Shown in pieces: positions 26,875 to 39,259 of a stretch of DNA of 64,000 nucleotides (within the stretch, counting starts at the first letter, position 1; each line of letters opens with the position of its first letter). The notes below the pieces were generated by a model. The model did not search any database, was not told where the DNA came from, and saw only the letters and a program-made list of their open reading frames with translations. The stretch is from Macrococcus bovicus (GTDB taxonomy: Bacteria; Bacillota; Bacilli; Staphylococcales; Staphylococcaceae): assembly GCF_004359575.1 (NCBI RefSeq), contig NZ_SCWF01000003.1, forward strand, positions 124,001 to 188,000, read 5' to 3'. The translations under genes were made by a program, and so were the position numbers.

Positions 26875-27414
26875 ATGAAACGAATAGTGATGTGGGTATT
26901 AAGCGGTATTTTTATGCTGCTGGCGGCGTACAGTGTCTACACTGTCGTCCATCAGGATCCCGCAGAGTTGAAAGTCAGCGGACAAGCGCATTATATGAAC
27001 AATCGCAATATCAGCAAGGAGCCGGTACAGAGTCTGGAAGGACAGAAGCTGGAGCTTAGTCGTGAACTGTCAGCTGACATCAATATCATTAATTTCTGGG
27101 CCTCCTGGTGTGAACCTTGTAATCAAGAGATGCCTGAACTGATTCAGTACAATCAGGAGAAGCCGAATCACATTAAACTGATAGGGATGAACGTCCAGGA
27201 TAAAGAGAAGGGACGGACGTCTTTCCTTAACAAGTATCAGCCTGATTACCCGATTGTGATCGGTAGTGAACGAATGGTCAAACAATACAAGATCTATAAC
27301 ATTCCGACCACGATTTTTGTCAATAAAGAAGGACGGGTTCTGACGACTTATGTCGGTGAACTGGAGGCCGGCAAACTGGAGACACTCATTCAGGAAGTGG
27401 AAGGGAGATCATAG
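26875..27414 (+). CDS. Membrane-anchored TlpA/ResA-like thiol-disulfide oxidoreductase
   Basis: This 179-residue protein has an N-terminal membrane anchor (about residues 5-25) and an extracytoplasmic thioredoxin domain with FWASWCEPC (C79, C82) and the cis-proline region YNIPTTIFV. ResA-type proteins keep apocytochrome c cysteines reduced before haem attachment. The cytochrome c551 gene lies 1.7 kb upstream, which fits that role without proving it. csbA follows 9 nt after its stop and is probably cotranscribed. Confidence 0.88.
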   Translation: MKRIVMWVLSGIFMLLAAYSVYTVVHQDPAELKVSGQAHYMNNRNISKEPVQSLEGQKLELSRELSADINIINFWASWCEPCNQEMPELIQYNQEKPNHIKLIGMNVQDKEKGRTSFLNKYQPDYPIVIGSERMVKQYKIYNIPTTIFVNKEGRVLTTYVGELEAGKLETLIQEVEGRS

Positions 27415-27423
27415 GTCAGTATC

Positions 27424-27654
27424 ATGATATGGTATATACTTGCCGCTTTGCTGCCTGCTCTTATGGTGATCATGTTCAGTAAGATGACAAAAAATAAATA
27501 TACAGGATTAGCGTTAGCCGCTTTAGTGATAGGGGTATCTGTCTATAAAGGCTTTTTTCATTCAGAAATGATTGTGTTTCTTGATACCATTTCGCTGATG
27601 CTGGGCTACTTCACTGTTGATCAGCTGAAGCTAGATCAAACGATCCACTATTGA
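27424..27654 (+). CDS. csbA: CsbA family small membrane protein
   Basis: A 76-residue protein with two to three hydrophobic segments. It matches Bacillus CsbA/DUF2198 in length, hydrophobic pattern and the SVYKGFF and LDTISLMLGYF regions, and in its place before uvrB. In B. subtilis csbA is sigma-B controlled; its function is unknown. It overlaps no other gene and has a weak AGG ribosome-binding site, consistent with coupling to the thioredoxin-like gene upstream. Confidence 0.8.
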   Translation: MIWYILAALLPALMVIMFSKMTKNKYTGLALAALVIGVSVYKGFFHSEMIVFLDTISLMLGYFTVDQLKLDQTIHY

Positions 27655-27655
27655 C

Positions 27656-27690
27656 AGACATGGTCGCACATGCGAGCGTGTCTTTCTTTT
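27656..27690 (+). terminator. Imperfect terminator after csbA
   Basis: AGACATGGTCGC pairs imperfectly with GCGAGCGTGTCT, followed by a T-rich run. Confidence 0.55.
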
Positions 27691-27695
27691 GAGAG

Positions 27696-27709
27696 CGAAC
27701 AGATGTTTG
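27696..27709 (+). promoter_or_regulatory. LexA (SOS) box upstream of uvrB
   Basis: CGAACAGATGTTTG fits the Gram-positive LexA consensus CGAACRNRYGTTYG at every position. It lies 50 nt before the uvrB start, in front of a TTTACA promoter element. Confidence 0.93.
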
Positions 27710-27758
27710 TATTTTTACAGCTATCTTTGCTAAAATAAATACGTTAAGGAGGGGTTAC

Positions 27759-29735
27759 ATGGAACATCATCCATTTAAACTGCAGTCAGAATTTAAGCCC
27801 GGCGGTGATCAGCCGGAAGCGATCAAGAAGCTTGTAGCCGGTATTAAAGAAGGGAAACGTTATCAGACGCTGCTCGGCGCAACAGGGACAGGGAAGACGT
27901 TTACGATGAGCAATATCATCCAGGCAGTCGGGAAGCCGACATTGATCATTGCCCATAACAAGACGCTGGCAGGTCAGCTGTACAGTGAGTTTAAGGAGTT
28001 CTTCCCCGATAACCGTGTGGAATATTTTGTCAGCTACTATGATTACTATCAGCCGGAAGCGTATGTCCCCTCTACAGATACTTTTATTGAAAAGGATGCT
28101 TCAATCAACGATGAAATCGATAAATTACGTCACTCAGCGACTAGTGCGCTTTTTGAGCGTGATGACGTCATTATCATCGCATCCGTGAGCTGTATCTATG
28201 GTCTCGGTAATCCCGAAGAATATAAGGATATGGTGGTCAGCGTCCGTACTGGCATGGAGATGGACCGCAATGCGTTACTCCGTAAACTGGTGGATATCCA
28301 GTATACGAGAAACGATATTGACTTTCAGCGGGGGACTTTCCGGGTGCGGGGAGATGTGGTCGAGATATTTCCTGCTTCACGTGATGAGCAGTGCGTGCGT
28401 GTCGAATTTTTCGGTGATGAGATAGACAGAATACGTGAAATCAACTATTTAACAGGCGAAGTCCTGAAGGAACGAGAACATTTCGCTATTTTCCCGGCCA
28501 GCCACTTTGTGACGCGGGAAGAGAAAATGAAGCTCGCCATCGAACGGATTGAACAAGAACTTGAAGAACAGCTGAAAGTATTTCGGGCGGAAAATAAACT
28601 GCTGGAAGCGCAGCGCCTTGAACAGCGGACAAACTACGATATCGAGATGATGCGCGAGATGGGCTTCTGTTCCGGTATCGAGAACTATTCTGTTCATTTA
28701 ACGCTGCGCCCTAAAGGCTCGACCCCCTATACGCTACTGGATTACTTCGGTGACGACTGGCTGATCATGGTCGATGAGTCCCACGTCAGTCTGCCGCAGA
28801 TTCGGGGTATGTATAACGGGGACCAGGCCCGTAAAAAGGTGCTGGTTGATCACGGCTTCAGATTGCCGAGTGCACTCGATAACCGTCCCCTTAAATTTGA
28901 GGAATTTGAAGAAAAAGCCCGGCAATTCGTCTATGTTTCTGCGACACCAGGTCCGTTTGAGATAGAACATACTGACGAAATGGTCGAACAGATTATCCGT
29001 CCGACAGGCCTGCTGGATCCGATCATTGAAGTTCGACCTTCAAAGCATCAGATTGATGACCTGATGGAAGAAGTCCGCTTACGTATTGAACGGAATGAAC
29101 GTGTCCTGATCACGACACTCACGAAGAAAATGAGTGAAGACCTGACTGCTTACCTGAAAGAAGCAGGCATTAAAGTCAACTATCTTCATTCAGAAATTAA
29201 GACACTGGAACGTACAGAGATCATCAGAGATCTGCGTCTCGGGGTCTATGATGTGCTGATCGGGATCAACCTCCTTCGTGAAGGTCTGGATATACCGGAA
29301 GTGTCACTGATTACTATTCTGGATGCAGACAAAGAAGGCTTCCTGCGTTCAGAGCGCTCGCTGATTCAGACTATCGGGCGCGCTGCGCGTAATGAGAACG
29401 GGAAAGTCATTATGTATGCGGATAAAATCACTGATTCGATGCGTACAGCAATAGATGAGACCAAGCGTCGTCGTGATATTCAGGAAGCGTACAATAAAGC
29501 GCATGGCATTACCCCTACGACGATCCATAAGAAAATCCGTGATGCTATCAGTGCGTCTATAGAAATAGACGACACAGTAAAAGAAGCTAAACCGAAGAAA
29601 AAGCTGACGAAAAAAGAACGTGCAACCCGTATGGAACAGATCGAACACGAAATGAAAGAAGCAGCAAAGGCACTCGACTTCGAACGGGCGACAGAGCTGC
29701 GTGATATCTTATTTGAACTGAAAGCAGAAGGGTGA
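27759..29735 (+). CDS. uvrB: Excinuclease ABC subunit B
   Basis: This 658-residue helicase-like subunit of nucleotide excision repair receives damaged DNA from UvrA and positions UvrC. Walker A is [12 protein letters not shown], the beta-hairpin region is [12 protein letters not shown], helicase motif VI is QTIGRAARN, and a UVR domain closes the protein ([19 protein letters not shown]). It is SOS controlled through the LexA box. uvrA follows 4 nt after its stop, forming the usual uvrBA operon. GGAGGGG is the ribosome-binding site. Confidence 0.98.
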   Translation: MEHHPFKLQSEFKPGGDQPEAIKKLVAGIKEGKRYQTLLGATGTGKTFTMSNIIQAVGKPTLIIAHNKTLAGQLYSEFKEFFPDNRVEYFVSYYDYYQPEAYVPSTDTFIEKDASINDEIDKLRHSATSALFERDDVIIIASVSCIYGLGNPEEYKDMVVSVRTGMEMDRNALLRKLVDIQYTRNDIDFQRGTFRVRGDVVEIFPASRDEQCVRVEFFGDEIDRIREINYLTGEVLKEREHFAIFPASHFVTREEKMKLAIERIEQELEEQLKVFRAENKLLEAQRLEQRTNYDIEMMREMGFCSGIENYSVHLTLRPKGSTPYTLLDYFGDDWLIMVDESHVSLPQIRGMYNGDQARKKVLVDHGFRLPSALDNRPLKFEEFEEKARQFVYVSATPGPFEIEHTDEMVEQIIRPTGLLDPIIEVRPSKHQIDDLMEEVRLRIERNERVLITTLTKKMSEDLTAYLKEAGIKVNYLHSEIKTLERTEIIRDLRLGVYDVLIGINLLREGLDIPEVSLITILDADKEGFLRSERSLIQTIGRAARNENGKVIMYADKITDSMRTAIDETKRRRDIQEAYNKAHGITPTTIHKKIRDAISASIEIDDTVKEAKPKKKLTKKERATRMEQIEHEMKEAAKALDFERATELRDILFELKAEG

Positions 29736-29739
29736 AGTT

Positions 29740-32568
29740 ATGAAAAATAAAGAGATTGTCGTTAAAGGAGCAAGAGCTCACAATTTAAAAGATGTAGATA
29801 TTAAAATACCGCGTGATAAGCTCGTCGTGATGACAGGACTATCTGGTTCGGGGAAGTCGAGCCTTGCATTTGATACGATTTATGCAGAAGGCCAGCGTCG
29901 CTATGTGGAATCGCTCAGTGCTTATGCGCGCCAGTTTTTAGGGCAGATGGACAAGCCTGATGTGGATACTATTGAAGGCCTTTCACCCGCCATTTCAATT
30001 GACCAGAAGACGACAAGCAACAATCCGCGCAGCACGGTGTCAACTGTGACGGAAATATATGATTATTTACGTCTGCTGTTTGCGAGAATCGGAACGCCAT
30101 ATTGTCCGATTCATCACATCAAAATTGAATCCCAGACTATCCAGCAGATGGTGGACCGTATTATGGAGCTTGAGGAACGGACTAAAATTCAAGTGCTGGC
30201 ACCTGTTGTCACCGGTCGTAAAGGTGAGCATAAGAAACTGATTGAGGACATCGGCAAGAAAGGCTATGCCCGCTTACGTATCGACGGTGAGATGACGGAA
30301 ATCGGAGATGAGATCAGCTTGGCGAAGACCTCGAGTCATGATATTGACGTCATCATCGACCGTTTAGTTGTCAAACCGAACATCGAGAGCCGGTTAGCGG
30401 ATTCCCTGCAGAATGCACTGGAACTTGCTGAAGGGAATGTCGTGATTGATGTCATCGGTGACAAGGAAATGAAGTTCTCCGAAAACCATGCCTGTCCAAT
30501 ATGTGGTTTTTCTATAGATGAACTGGAACCCAGAATGTTCTCATTCAACAGTCCGTTCGGAGCCTGCCCAAGCTGTGATGGTCTCGGCACAAAGTTGACT
30601 GTTGACCTTAGTCTGGTGATACCGGATGAATCCGTCAGCCTGGCTGATGGAGCACTGGTGCCTTGGCAGCCTATCAGCTCGGAATACTACCCCTCTCTGC
30701 TGAGACAGACGGCCAAGCATTTCAAGATAGATATGAAGAAGCCCTTTAATAAGCTGACCCAAAAAGAACGTGACATTATTCTGTACGGTTCACCGGAGCT
30801 GATCACCTATAAGTTCAGGCAGGATAACGGCGTCAGTCGTTCCAGAACAATGGCTTATGAAGGTATCGTCAACAACATCGACCGTCGTTTCCATGACAGT
30901 CCTTCTGACTTTACACGCGAACAGATGCGCAAGTACATGACTGAAGAAGTATGCGAGACATGTGAAGGATACCGTCTGAATCAGCAGGCGATGGCCGTCA
31001 AGATAAATGATGAGCATATCGGTCAGGTCGTGAAACGTTCAATCGGCCAGGCCCTGCAGTATTATGAAGAAATTGATCTGACGGAAAAAGAGAAGGTGAT
31101 TTCAGCGCTCATCATCAAGGAAATTACTTCCCGGCTGTCTTTCCTGAATAATGTCGGCTTGGAATATTTGACGATGGATCGCCGCGCGGGTACATTATCA
31201 GGCGGTGAAGCACAGCGTATCCGTCTTGCCACACAGATCGGGTCGCAGTTGACGGGCGTCCTTTATATACTGGATGAGCCGTCTATCGGCCTTCATCAGC
31301 GCGACAACGACCGCCTCATTTCTTCTCTGGAATCGATGCGTGATCTAGGTAACACCCTGATTGTCGTTGAGCATGATGAGGACACGATGCTCGCTGCAGA
31401 TTATCTCATTGATATCGGTCCAGGTGCGGGGGTGCATGGGGGTCAGATTGTAGCGGCCGGCACACCGAAGCAAGTGATGAAGAACCCTAAATCGCTCACC
31501 GGCCAGTATTTGAGCGGCAAGAAACAGATTGATGTCCCGGAGAGCCGTCGTGAACCGGACGGACGGTATATCAAGATAAGAGGCGCACGCAGTCATAACT
31601 TAAAGGATATCGATGTGGATATTCCGCTGGGTGTAATGACTGTCGTAACCGGTGTCTCAGGCTCCGGCAAAAGCTCATTAGTGAATGATGTGTTATTCAA
31701 AGGACTGGCACAGGAAATCTATAAGACTAAAGGTAAGCCAGGTGCTCACGATTCGATAGAAGGCATTGAACACATCGATAAAATCATCGATATTGATCAA
31801 TCACCGATTGGCCGCACACCGCGTTCCAACCCTGCCACCTATACAGGTGTATTTGATGATATCCGTGACCTCTTCAGTCAGACGAATGAAGCAAAGCTTC
31901 GGGGTTATCAGAAGGGCCGTTTCAGCTTTAATGTCAAAGGTGGCCGGTGCGAAGCCTGTAAAGGGGACGGCATCATCAAGATTGAGATGCACTTCCTGCC
32001 GGATGTCTATGTGCCGTGTGAGGTCTGCCATGGTAAACGGTATAACCGTGAGACTTTAGAGGTTACCTATAAAGATAAGAGTATCGCTGATATCTTGGAG
32101 ATGACGGTCGAGGATGGCTATCATTTCTTTGAGAATCATCCGAAGATCAGCCGGAAGCTCAAGACGATAGTCGATGTCGGTCTGGGTTATGTCGCTATGG
32201 GACAGTCCGCCACCACTTTATCAGGTGGTGAAGCGCAGCGTGTGAAACTGGCTTCAGAACTTCATCGCCGGTCAAATGGCAAGACATTGTATATCCTGGA
32301 TGAGCCGACCACAGGACTGCACGTCGATGATATCGCCCGCTTGCTCAAAGTCCTGCATCAGCTGGTGGAGAACGGGGACTCTGTCATCATCATCGAACAC
32401 AATCTCGATGTCATCAAGACAGCAGACCACATCATCGACCTTGGGCCTGAGGGAGGCGACGGGGGCGGTACGATTCTTGCAGCAGGGACCCCTGAGATGA
32501 TTATGGAAGTCAAAGAATCCTACACGGGTCAATACCTGAAAAAAGCGATGGCGCGTACGAAGAAATAA
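29740..32568 (+). CDS. uvrA: Excinuclease ABC subunit A
   Basis: This 942-residue ABC-type damage sensor has two ATP sites: [13 protein letters not shown] near residue 32 and [13 protein letters not shown] near 640. Both ABC signatures are present ([13 protein letters not shown] and [13 protein letters not shown]). Zinc modules CPICGF...CPSCDG and CEACKGDG...CEVCHGKRY are intact, the second being needed for damage recognition. It forms a UvrA2B2 complex with the product of the adjacent uvrB. A strong terminator follows. Confidence 0.98.
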   Translation: MKNKEIVVKGARAHNLKDVDIKIPRDKLVVMTGLSGSGKSSLAFDTIYAEGQRRYVESLSAYARQFLGQMDKPDVDTIEGLSPAISIDQKTTSNNPRSTVSTVTEIYDYLRLLFARIGTPYCPIHHIKIESQTIQQMVDRIMELEERTKIQVLAPVVTGRKGEHKKLIEDIGKKGYARLRIDGEMTEIGDEISLAKTSSHDIDVIIDRLVVKPNIESRLADSLQNALELAEGNVVIDVIGDKEMKFSENHACPICGFSIDELEPRMFSFNSPFGACPSCDGLGTKLTVDLSLVIPDESVSLADGALVPWQPISSEYYPSLLRQTAKHFKIDMKKPFNKLTQKERDIILYGSPELITYKFRQDNGVSRSRTMAYEGIVNNIDRRFHDSPSDFTREQMRKYMTEEVCETCEGYRLNQQAMAVKINDEHIGQVVKRSIGQALQYYEEIDLTEKEKVISALIIKEITSRLSFLNNVGLEYLTMDRRAGTLSGGEAQRIRLATQIGSQLTGVLYILDEPSIGLHQRDNDRLISSLESMRDLGNTLIVVEHDEDTMLAADYLIDIGPGAGVHGGQIVAAGTPKQVMKNPKSLTGQYLSGKKQIDVPESRREPDGRYIKIRGARSHNLKDIDVDIPLGVMTVVTGVSGSGKSSLVNDVLFKGLAQEIYKTKGKPGAHDSIEGIEHIDKIIDIDQSPIGRTPRSNPATYTGVFDDIRDLFSQTNEAKLRGYQKGRFSFNVKGGRCEACKGDGIIKIEMHFLPDVYVPCEVCHGKRYNRETLEVTYKDKSIADILEMTVEDGYHFFENHPKISRKLKTIVDVGLGYVAMGQSATTLSGGEAQRVKLASELHRRSNGKTLYILDEPTTGLHVDDIARLLKVLHQLVENGDSVIIIEHNLDVIKTADHIIDLGPEGGDGGGTILAAGTPEMIMEVKESYTGQYLKKAMARTKK

Positions 32569-32574
32569 GGATAG

Positions 32575-32602
32575 ATCCGCATTGAACGATGCGGATTTTT
32601 TG
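32575..32602 (+). terminator. Intrinsic terminator of uvrBA
   Basis: Stem ATCCGCAT / ATGCGGAT with loop TGAACG is followed by T6. Confidence 0.92.
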
Positions 32603-32658
32603 TTTGATTGTATTTCAGCTGGAAGTTCATTAAAATTAAGGTATGGAGGAATAACCGA

Positions 32659-33585
32659 ATGAATAGTGCTGAACTACAGAACCATTTTAAATTTAAATTA
32701 TTAGCCGGAGAAAAGGGGCTGGAGCGACCGATCAGCAACTCAGATATCTCAAGACCCGGTCTCGAGATGGCTGGCTACTTTTCTCATTACTCATCAGACC
32801 GTATACAGCTCTTAGGTACAACAGAGACCTCTTTCTTTGAGATGCTCAGTAAAGAAGACAAAGCAGAGCGGATGAGCAAGCTCTGTCGGAAAGAAACGCC
32901 GTGCATTATTATTGCGCGGGGCATCGAGGCGCCGGAGGAATTAATCGATGCCTGTAACCGTCGTGATACACCGCTCTTCAGCTGTGAGGATGCCACGACG
33001 AATCTGATCAGCCGCCTGACCAATTATCTGGAGACCCAGCTGGCACCGGCAACAAGCCTGCATGGTGTACTGGTCGATATATACGGCATCGGGGTGCTGA
33101 TCACGGGTGACTCAGGAGTCGGGAAAAGTGAGACTGCACTGGAACTCGTTAAACGAGGACATCGACTTGTCGCAGATGACAACGTTGAAATCAAGGAAGT
33201 GTCGCGTAATGTCCTGATGGGCAGCCCCCCTAAACTGATAGAACATCTCCTAGAGATCAGAGGGCTGGGCATCATTAATATCATGACATTATTCGGGGCA
33301 GGATCCATTCTTCCGGAGAAGCGGGTCATGCTGAATATCAATCTCGAGACCTGGGACCGGGACAAGATGTATGACCGTGTCGGACTGGTCGAGGAAACCT
33401 TATCTATCCTTGATTCTAAAATCACCAAAAAAACAATACCTGTTAAGCCTGGACGGAACCTCGCAGTCATCATTGAAGTGGCCGCCATGAATTATCGTCT
33501 GAATAAAATGGGTGTCAACACAGCGGAAGACTTCAACAATCGTCTGAATCAGCAAATCAAAAAACAGTCACTGAAGGAGAACTAA
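32659..33585 (+). CDS. hprK: HPr kinase/phosphorylase
   Basis: This 308-residue bifunctional enzyme phosphorylates or dephosphorylates HPr on Ser46, the switch for carbon catabolite repression through CcpA. The P-loop is GDSGVGKS (residues 150-157), and the signature [19 protein letters not shown] follows. The ATG at 32659 lies 8 nt after GGAGGA; the longer frame has no ribosome-binding site. It heads the conserved hprK-lgt-acyltransferase-TPR gene set, with lgt starting one base after its stop. Confidence 0.96.
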   Translation: MNSAELQNHFKFKLLAGEKGLERPISNSDISRPGLEMAGYFSHYSSDRIQLLGTTETSFFEMLSKEDKAERMSKLCRKETPCIIIARGIEAPEELIDACNRRDTPLFSCEDATTNLISRLTNYLETQLAPATSLHGVLVDIYGIGVLITGDSGVGKSETALELVKRGHRLVADDNVEIKEVSRNVLMGSPPKLIEHLLEIRGLGIINIMTLFGAGSILPEKRVMLNINLETWDRDKMYDRVGLVEETLSILDSKITKKTIPVKPGRNLAVIIEVAAMNYRLNKMGVNTAEDFNNRLNQQIKKQSLKEN

Positions 33586-33586
33586 T

Positions 33587-34429
33587 ATGTTATACTCAAT
33601 CGATCCTATTGCCTTTCATGTCGGCTCATGGCCGGTACGGTGGTATGGCATTATTATTGCGACAGGCATCCTGCTGGGTTTTCTCATTGCCAATCGAGAA
33701 GCGAAGAAACATGGTATGGCAGAGGATGACCTGATTGATTTAATTGTCTGGCCGATTATCGTGGGCATTATTTGTGCCCGTATCTATTACGTGGGATTTG
33801 AATGGCATTACTATAAAGAGCATCTTGCTGAAATTCCGATGATCATGAACGGGGGGATAGCCATTCACGGGGGACTGATCGGTGCGCTGACCACGGGTTA
33901 CTTCCTGGTGAAGAGACGTCATCGCTCATTCTTTCATATGGCAGACTTGATTGCACCGAGTATTATTCTGGCACAGTCCATGGGACGCTGGGGAAACTTT
34001 ATGAATCAGGAGGCGCATGGCGGGCCGGTTTCACGGGCCTTTCTTGAGAATTTAATGATTCCTGACTGGATTATCAGACATATGCAGATTGACGGCGTCT
34101 ACTACCAGCCCACTTTCCTGTATGAATCACTATGGAGTCTGCTCGGGTTCATCGTACTGCTGCTGCTGAGAAAGCATCTGCGAATCGGTCAGACCTTCCT
34201 GCTGTACGCCATCTGGTATTCCATCGGCCGTTTCTTTATCGAGGGCTTAAGAACAGACAGCCTGATGCTGACTGAATACCTGAGAATAGCGCAAGTGATT
34301 TCTCTGGTCATCATTGCGGTCAGCATCATCACCTGGATTTACAGAAGCATGAAGTATCGTCTGCCGAAATACGGCGACGTCCACCATATTTTACGGAGCA
34401 GTGATGATGAGACGTACCGAGCAGCATAA
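33587..34429 (+). CDS. lgt: Prolipoprotein diacylglyceryl transferase
   Basis: This 280-residue inner membrane enzyme moves diacylglycerol from phosphatidylglycerol to the lipobox cysteine of prolipoproteins. Seven helices are visible with the essential motif [15 protein letters not shown] near residue 140, [12 protein letters not shown], and YQPTFLYES. It is needed for at least six lipoproteins encoded in this window. AAGGAG from the end of hprK is the ribosome-binding site. The next gene starts before its stop. Confidence 0.97.
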   Translation: MLYSIDPIAFHVGSWPVRWYGIIIATGILLGFLIANREAKKHGMAEDDLIDLIVWPIIVGIICARIYYVGFEWHYYKEHLAEIPMIMNGGIAIHGGLIGALTTGYFLVKRRHRSFFHMADLIAPSIILAQSMGRWGNFMNQEAHGGPVSRAFLENLMIPDWIIRHMQIDGVYYQPTFLYESLWSLLGFIVLLLLRKHLRIGQTFLLYAIWYSIGRFFIEGLRTDSLMLTEYLRIAQVISLVIIAVSIITWIYRSMKYRLPKYGDVHHILRSSDDETYRAA

Positions 34430-34880
34430 GGTTGATGGTCCTAATCCGTTATGGAATGTCTATCAGAGACTGCCGTTCGGACGGACATTCTTCAATACAG
34501 CCATCATCGAAATAGGCAGATATTGCCCTTCTATGCCGGTCAAGAAAAGACTGTATGAATGGACAGGTATGACGATCGGCCGTGAGACTTCGATTGCCTA
34601 TAAGGTGACGCCGGACATCATGTATCCGGAGAAAATCACAATTGGTGCAAACTGTGTGATCGGCTTCAATGCGACCATTCTTTGCCATGAATATTTGGTA
34701 GACGAGTACCGGATCGGTGAAGTCATCATCGGTAATGAAGTCATGATTGGTGCAGGTGCACTGATATTACCGGGTGTGACTATTGGGGACGGAGCCGTCA
34801 TCGGGGCGCATACTGTCGTGACAAAAGATGTGCCCGCCAGAAGTTTTGCATATGGTAATCCGATGCAGATAAGAGAGTAG
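34407..34880 (+). CDS. Hexapeptide-repeat acyltransferase (YvoF-like)
   Basis: This 157-residue protein is mostly left-handed beta-helix hexapeptide repeats ([43 protein letters not shown]) and ends with the [17 protein letters not shown] cap found in LacA/WecB-type acetyltransferases. The substrate is unknown; location after hprK-lgt matches Bacillus yvoF. The start is ambiguous among GTG 34401, ATG 34404 and ATG 34407. I choose 34407 for its 8-nt spacing from GGAG. It overlaps lgt by 23 nt. Confidence 0.87.
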   Translation: MRRTEQHKVDGPNPLWNVYQRLPFGRTFFNTAIIEIGRYCPSMPVKKRLYEWTGMTIGRETSIAYKVTPDIMYPEKITIGANCVIGFNATILCHEYLVDEYRIGEVIIGNEVMIGAGALILPGVTIGDGAVIGAHTVVTKDVPARSFAYGNPMQIRE

Positions 34881-34888
34881 GAATCAAC

Positions 34889-36301
34889 ATGAATGAAAAA
34901 ATAGTCAGTCTACCTGTAGACGCTGATGGCTATGCACATATCGCGCAAAAGAAAATAAGGCAGCAACTGTACCAGGATGCGATTCCTTATCTGGAGAAAG
35001 CCATCAGTCTGAACAGCAAGCAAGACTATTATATTGCCCTCGCGACGTGTTTGGTGAAAGCAGGGAGAACAGAAGAGGGCATCCACACCCTGTTCGAGAG
35101 AATTGTGAACGAAGAGGATTTTGCCGTTTATTTCTATCAGCTCAGTCAGATCTATACGGAGATAAGAGATCCTAACAAAGCATTTCTCTACGGCCTCTAT
35201 TATGTTCAGCTGACCGATGATCAGGATTATTTTGACACGCTAAAAAAGACATTTGAAGTCACTTATACGAGTCAGACAGCTGTGGAAGCGGAAAGTACAC
35301 TGTATGTCGCCCAGCAGTTGTTTCAGTATTTGTTCTCCCATGGCCGTATCGATGAATCTATTGACTGGTTGAGCAGTCAGCCTGTTCATATCCAGGAGCG
35401 CAAAGAGATGCGCAACCTGAAAGCGATGGCTTACCTTTTTATGTCGAAGTATCAGGAAGCTGAAGCGCTTCTGGATCAGCTGCTGGCAGAAGATGAGACA
35501 GATATACACGCGCTGTGTCACTATACGTTGCTGCTCTATAATACCCATCAGCATGAGAAATTCAATCATTATCTGCAGCGGCTGAACAAGCTGCACCCTA
35601 TCAATGAAGATGAGTCATTTAAACTGGGTATCGTCCTGAGTTTCCTGAAACAATACGAGGCTTCGCAGCAGCTGCTGTTACCGCTTTATAAGAAGAGGAA
35701 CTTAAGGAATGCGCAGCTGCTTCATGCGTTAAGCTTCAATTATTTTGCGTTAGGACAGGAAAAGGAATCGGAAGAAACGTGGCGCAAATTACAATCATTT
35801 TCTAAGGCTGCCCCCAGTCCGAAGGAAGTTCACGACACAAGCCGGTTCATTGAAAAGGATATCCTGCCGTTACTTCATAGCGATGACAGACATGCCAGAA
35901 TTGTAGGGCTCTTCAAGCTGTCTCAGCTGCCCTATAAGGAGGCGATTATCTCCAAGGAGCTGTGGGATCAGCTGGAACAACTGGGCGATTATGAAAAATT
36001 ATATCTATCTTATATATTCAACGATTTACACCTTGTGAAACTTGACTATATTCATCAAGGCTTAGTCCTGTTATGGCAGCACGATCAATCGACAGAACTG
36101 CTGATCAGCTGGGTGGATAAGGCCCAGGCTCTGATTGAACTGAACGAACTGAAAGAAGTGACAGCATATGCCGCAGCCTGCTATTACTTATACATGAAAA
36201 GAACGGCGGCGATTTCCATTCAGCATTGTGCTGAGCTCTTTCAGCTTACGCGCTACCGCTTGACTAAAGCACTCGATTTCTATAAGCAAAATAGTATTTA
36301 A
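34889..36301 (+). CDS. TPR-repeat protein (YvcD-like)
   Basis: This 470-residue soluble protein is nearly all helical, with TPR-like units such as DAIPYLEKAISLNSKQDYYIALATCLVKAG near residue 30 and KYQEAEALLDQLLAEDETDIHALCHYTLLL near residue 190. No catalytic motif is visible; it probably acts through protein contacts. A TPR gene just before trxB is conserved in Bacillus (yvcD) and staphylococci. It starts 8 nt after the acyltransferase stop and so belongs to the hprK operon. Confidence 0.85.
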   Translation: MNEKIVSLPVDADGYAHIAQKKIRQQLYQDAIPYLEKAISLNSKQDYYIALATCLVKAGRTEEGIHTLFERIVNEEDFAVYFYQLSQIYTEIRDPNKAFLYGLYYVQLTDDQDYFDTLKKTFEVTYTSQTAVEAESTLYVAQQLFQYLFSHGRIDESIDWLSSQPVHIQERKEMRNLKAMAYLFMSKYQEAEALLDQLLAEDETDIHALCHYTLLLYNTHQHEKFNHYLQRLNKLHPINEDESFKLGIVLSFLKQYEASQQLLLPLYKKRNLRNAQLLHALSFNYFALGQEKESEETWRKLQSFSKAAPSPKEVHDTSRFIEKDILPLLHSDDRHARIVGLFKLSQLPYKEAIISKELWDQLEQLGDYEKLYLSYIFNDLHLVKLDYIHQGLVLLWQHDQSTELLISWVDKAQALIELNELKEVTAYAAACYYLYMKRTAAISIQHCAELFQLTRYRLTKALDFYKQNSI

Positions 36302-36334
36302 ATCAGCCAATGTAGGATATTATGATACTACTAA

Positions 36335-37291
<957 letters not shown>

Positions 37292-37308
37292 ATGATGTGC
37301 TTATGACA

Positions 37309-37337
37309 GATGCGTCCAAATGGGCGTATCTATTTTT
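37309..37337 (+). terminator. Probable terminator of trxB
   Basis: GATGCGTCC pairs with GGGCGTATC using two wobble pairs, followed by TATTTTT. Confidence 0.65.
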
Positions 37338-37375
37338 ATGATTTTGTGTAAAATGATATTGAAGGAGGGATCGGC

Positions 37376-38278
37376 TTGAATTCAGAAGAAGGTATTAAAA
37401 AACTGATTGTGGTAACGGGAATGAGCGGGGCAGGTAAATCGGTGGCCATCCAGAGTCTGGAGGACTTAGGTTATTTCTGCATCGATAATTTACCGCCTAT
37501 TCTGCTGCCTAAGATTGTGGAGCTGATGCATGAGAACAATGAATCGCTGTCCAAGGTCGCAATCGGCATCGATTTGAGAGGGAAGGATTTTTTTGATAAT
37601 TTATCCAACGAACTGCAGCAAGTCACCAATCTGACGGATATCGCTGTCCAGATTCTCTATTTAGACGCTAAAGACCGTGTTCTGGTGACACGTTATAAAG
37701 AGACGCGGCGCAACCATCCTCTATCTGAAGGCGGTTCACCGCTGCATGCCATTCAGCAGGAACGACAGATGCTGGCTGATTTACGGGGAATGGCGACCCA
37801 TATGATAGATACCACAGAAATGAAGCCTAAAGCATTGCGCAGTCATATATTAGAGCTGTTCAACAACGGCAAAGATAATATTTTTAAGATTAACGTGATG
37901 AGCTTCGGGTTCAAGCATGGGATTCCGATAGATGCAGATCTTGTATTTGATGTGAGATTCCTGCCGAACCCTTATTATATCGAGACATTAAGGCCGTTAA
38001 CCGGTCTGGATGCTTCAGTCTATGATTATGTCATGAAATGGAAAGAGACGACTATCTTCTACAATAAACTGATGGACTTGCTGAAGTTCATCATGCCCGG
38101 CTATATGCGCGAAGGTAAGTCACAAGTCGTCATCGCTATCGGCTGTACGGGCGGCCAGCACCGTTCCGTCGCACTGGCAGAACGCATCAGCCATGATCTG
38201 AAAGATTTCTTCGATTTTGAACTCAGTACATCTCACCGGGATGCGATGATTGAAGGTAAGATCAATGAGAAGGCTTAG
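37376..38278 (+). CDS. rapZ: RapZ/YvcJ nucleotide-binding protein (TTG start)
   Basis: This 300-residue P-loop protein has Walker A GMSGAGKS (residues 15-22) and the C-terminal RapZ region with [16 protein letters not shown]. In E. coli RapZ controls GlmY/GlmZ decay; in Bacillus YvcJ binds and hydrolyses nucleotides and affects competence. The start is a TTG at 37376, 7 nt after GGAGGG; the next ATG lies inside Walker A and cannot serve. It heads the rapZ-yvcK-whiA operon, overlapping yvcK by 14 nt. Confidence 0.94.
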   Translation: MNSEEGIKKLIVVTGMSGAGKSVAIQSLEDLGYFCIDNLPPILLPKIVELMHENNESLSKVAIGIDLRGKDFFDNLSNELQQVTNLTDIAVQILYLDAKDRVLVTRYKETRRNHPLSEGGSPLHAIQQERQMLADLRGMATHMIDTTEMKPKALRSHILELFNNGKDNIFKINVMSFGFKHGIPIDADLVFDVRFLPNPYYIETLRPLTGLDASVYDYVMKWKETTIFYNKLMDLLKFIMPGYMREGKSQVVIAIGCTGGQHRSVALAERISHDLKDFFDFELSTSHRDAMIEGKINEKA

Positions 38279-39245
38279 AATTTGTCTGATCGGCGGAGGG
38301 ACAGGTCTGTCTGTTCTGGCGCGGGGTCTGAAGGCGTATCCCGTGGATATCACGGCGATTGTAACTGTAGCTGATGACGGGGGAAGTACCGGTAAAATAA
38401 GAAATGAGATGAATATTCCGGCGCCCGGAGATATTCGGAACGTACTTGCAGCTTTAAGCGACGTCGAGCCGTTACTTGAAAAACTATTTCAGTATCGATT
38501 TGATTCAGATAGTATGGGACGTCATCCTGTCGGCAATCTCATGCTGGCAGCGATGACCGATATTACTTCAGATTTTGGCCACGCTGTAAGAGAGCTGAGC
38601 AAAATTCTGAATGTCAAAGGGACGGTCATCCCTTCGACCAATACCAGCCCTATTTTAAATGCCGTCATGGAAGATGGGGAGATCGTAGTCGGGGAATCAT
38701 TGATACCGAAAAAAAATAAAAGAATTGATCATGTCTTTCTGACACCTGCCAACATTCAGCCGATGAATGAAGCAGTGGAGGCGCTCTATGATGCAGATTT
38801 AATTGTGATGGGACCCGGCAGCCTCTATACAAGTATTATTCCGAATATGCTTCTTCAGGAGATAGCAGAAGCCCTGATCAATAGCACGGCCAAAAAACTG
38901 TATGTGTCGAATATTATGACGCAGCCGGGCGAAACCACAGATTATACTGTTTCGGATCATATCGAAGCGATTCATAAGCATGTCGGTGCGCGTTTCATAC
39001 AGTTCGTCATTGCGAACCAGAAAACATTAAGTGAGAAGATATCCTCTAATTATGAACGGCGGAATTCTGCTTTTGTCCACTGCGACACTGAAAATATCGT
39101 AGCTGAAGGCATCAAAATATTAACCGATGATCATTTAGTCCTTGTCAATGAGGACTATGCAGTGCGGCATGATAACAATGTCCTGGCAGAGATGATCTAT
39201 GAACTGGTTCTATCTGAAGTGAGTACCATTCAGGTAGATGAATAG
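38265..39245 (+). CDS. yvcK: YvcK/CofD-like gluconeogenesis factor
   Basis: This 326-residue protein starts [22 protein letters not shown], the CofD-like Rossmann loop, and has [22 protein letters not shown] and [13 protein letters not shown]. YvcK binds UDP-sugars and is needed for growth on gluconeogenic carbon sources and for normal wall synthesis in Bacillus. ATG 38265 is preceded by GAAGG at 8 nt within the rapZ end. whiA follows 14 nt after its stop. Confidence 0.95.
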   Translation: MRRLRICLIGGGTGLSVLARGLKAYPVDITAIVTVADDGGSTGKIRNEMNIPAPGDIRNVLAALSDVEPLLEKLFQYRFDSDSMGRHPVGNLMLAAMTDITSDFGHAVRELSKILNVKGTVIPSTNTSPILNAVMEDGEIVVGESLIPKKNKRIDHVFLTPANIQPMNEAVEALYDADLIVMGPGSLYTSIIPNMLLQEIAEALINSTAKKLYVSNIMTQPGETTDYTVSDHIEAIHKHVGARFIQFVIANQKTLSEKISSNYERRNSAFVHCDTENIVAEGIKILTDDHLVLVNEDYAVRHDNNVLAEMIYELVLSEVSTIQVDE

Positions 39246-39259
39246 AAAGGAAGAGTAAC

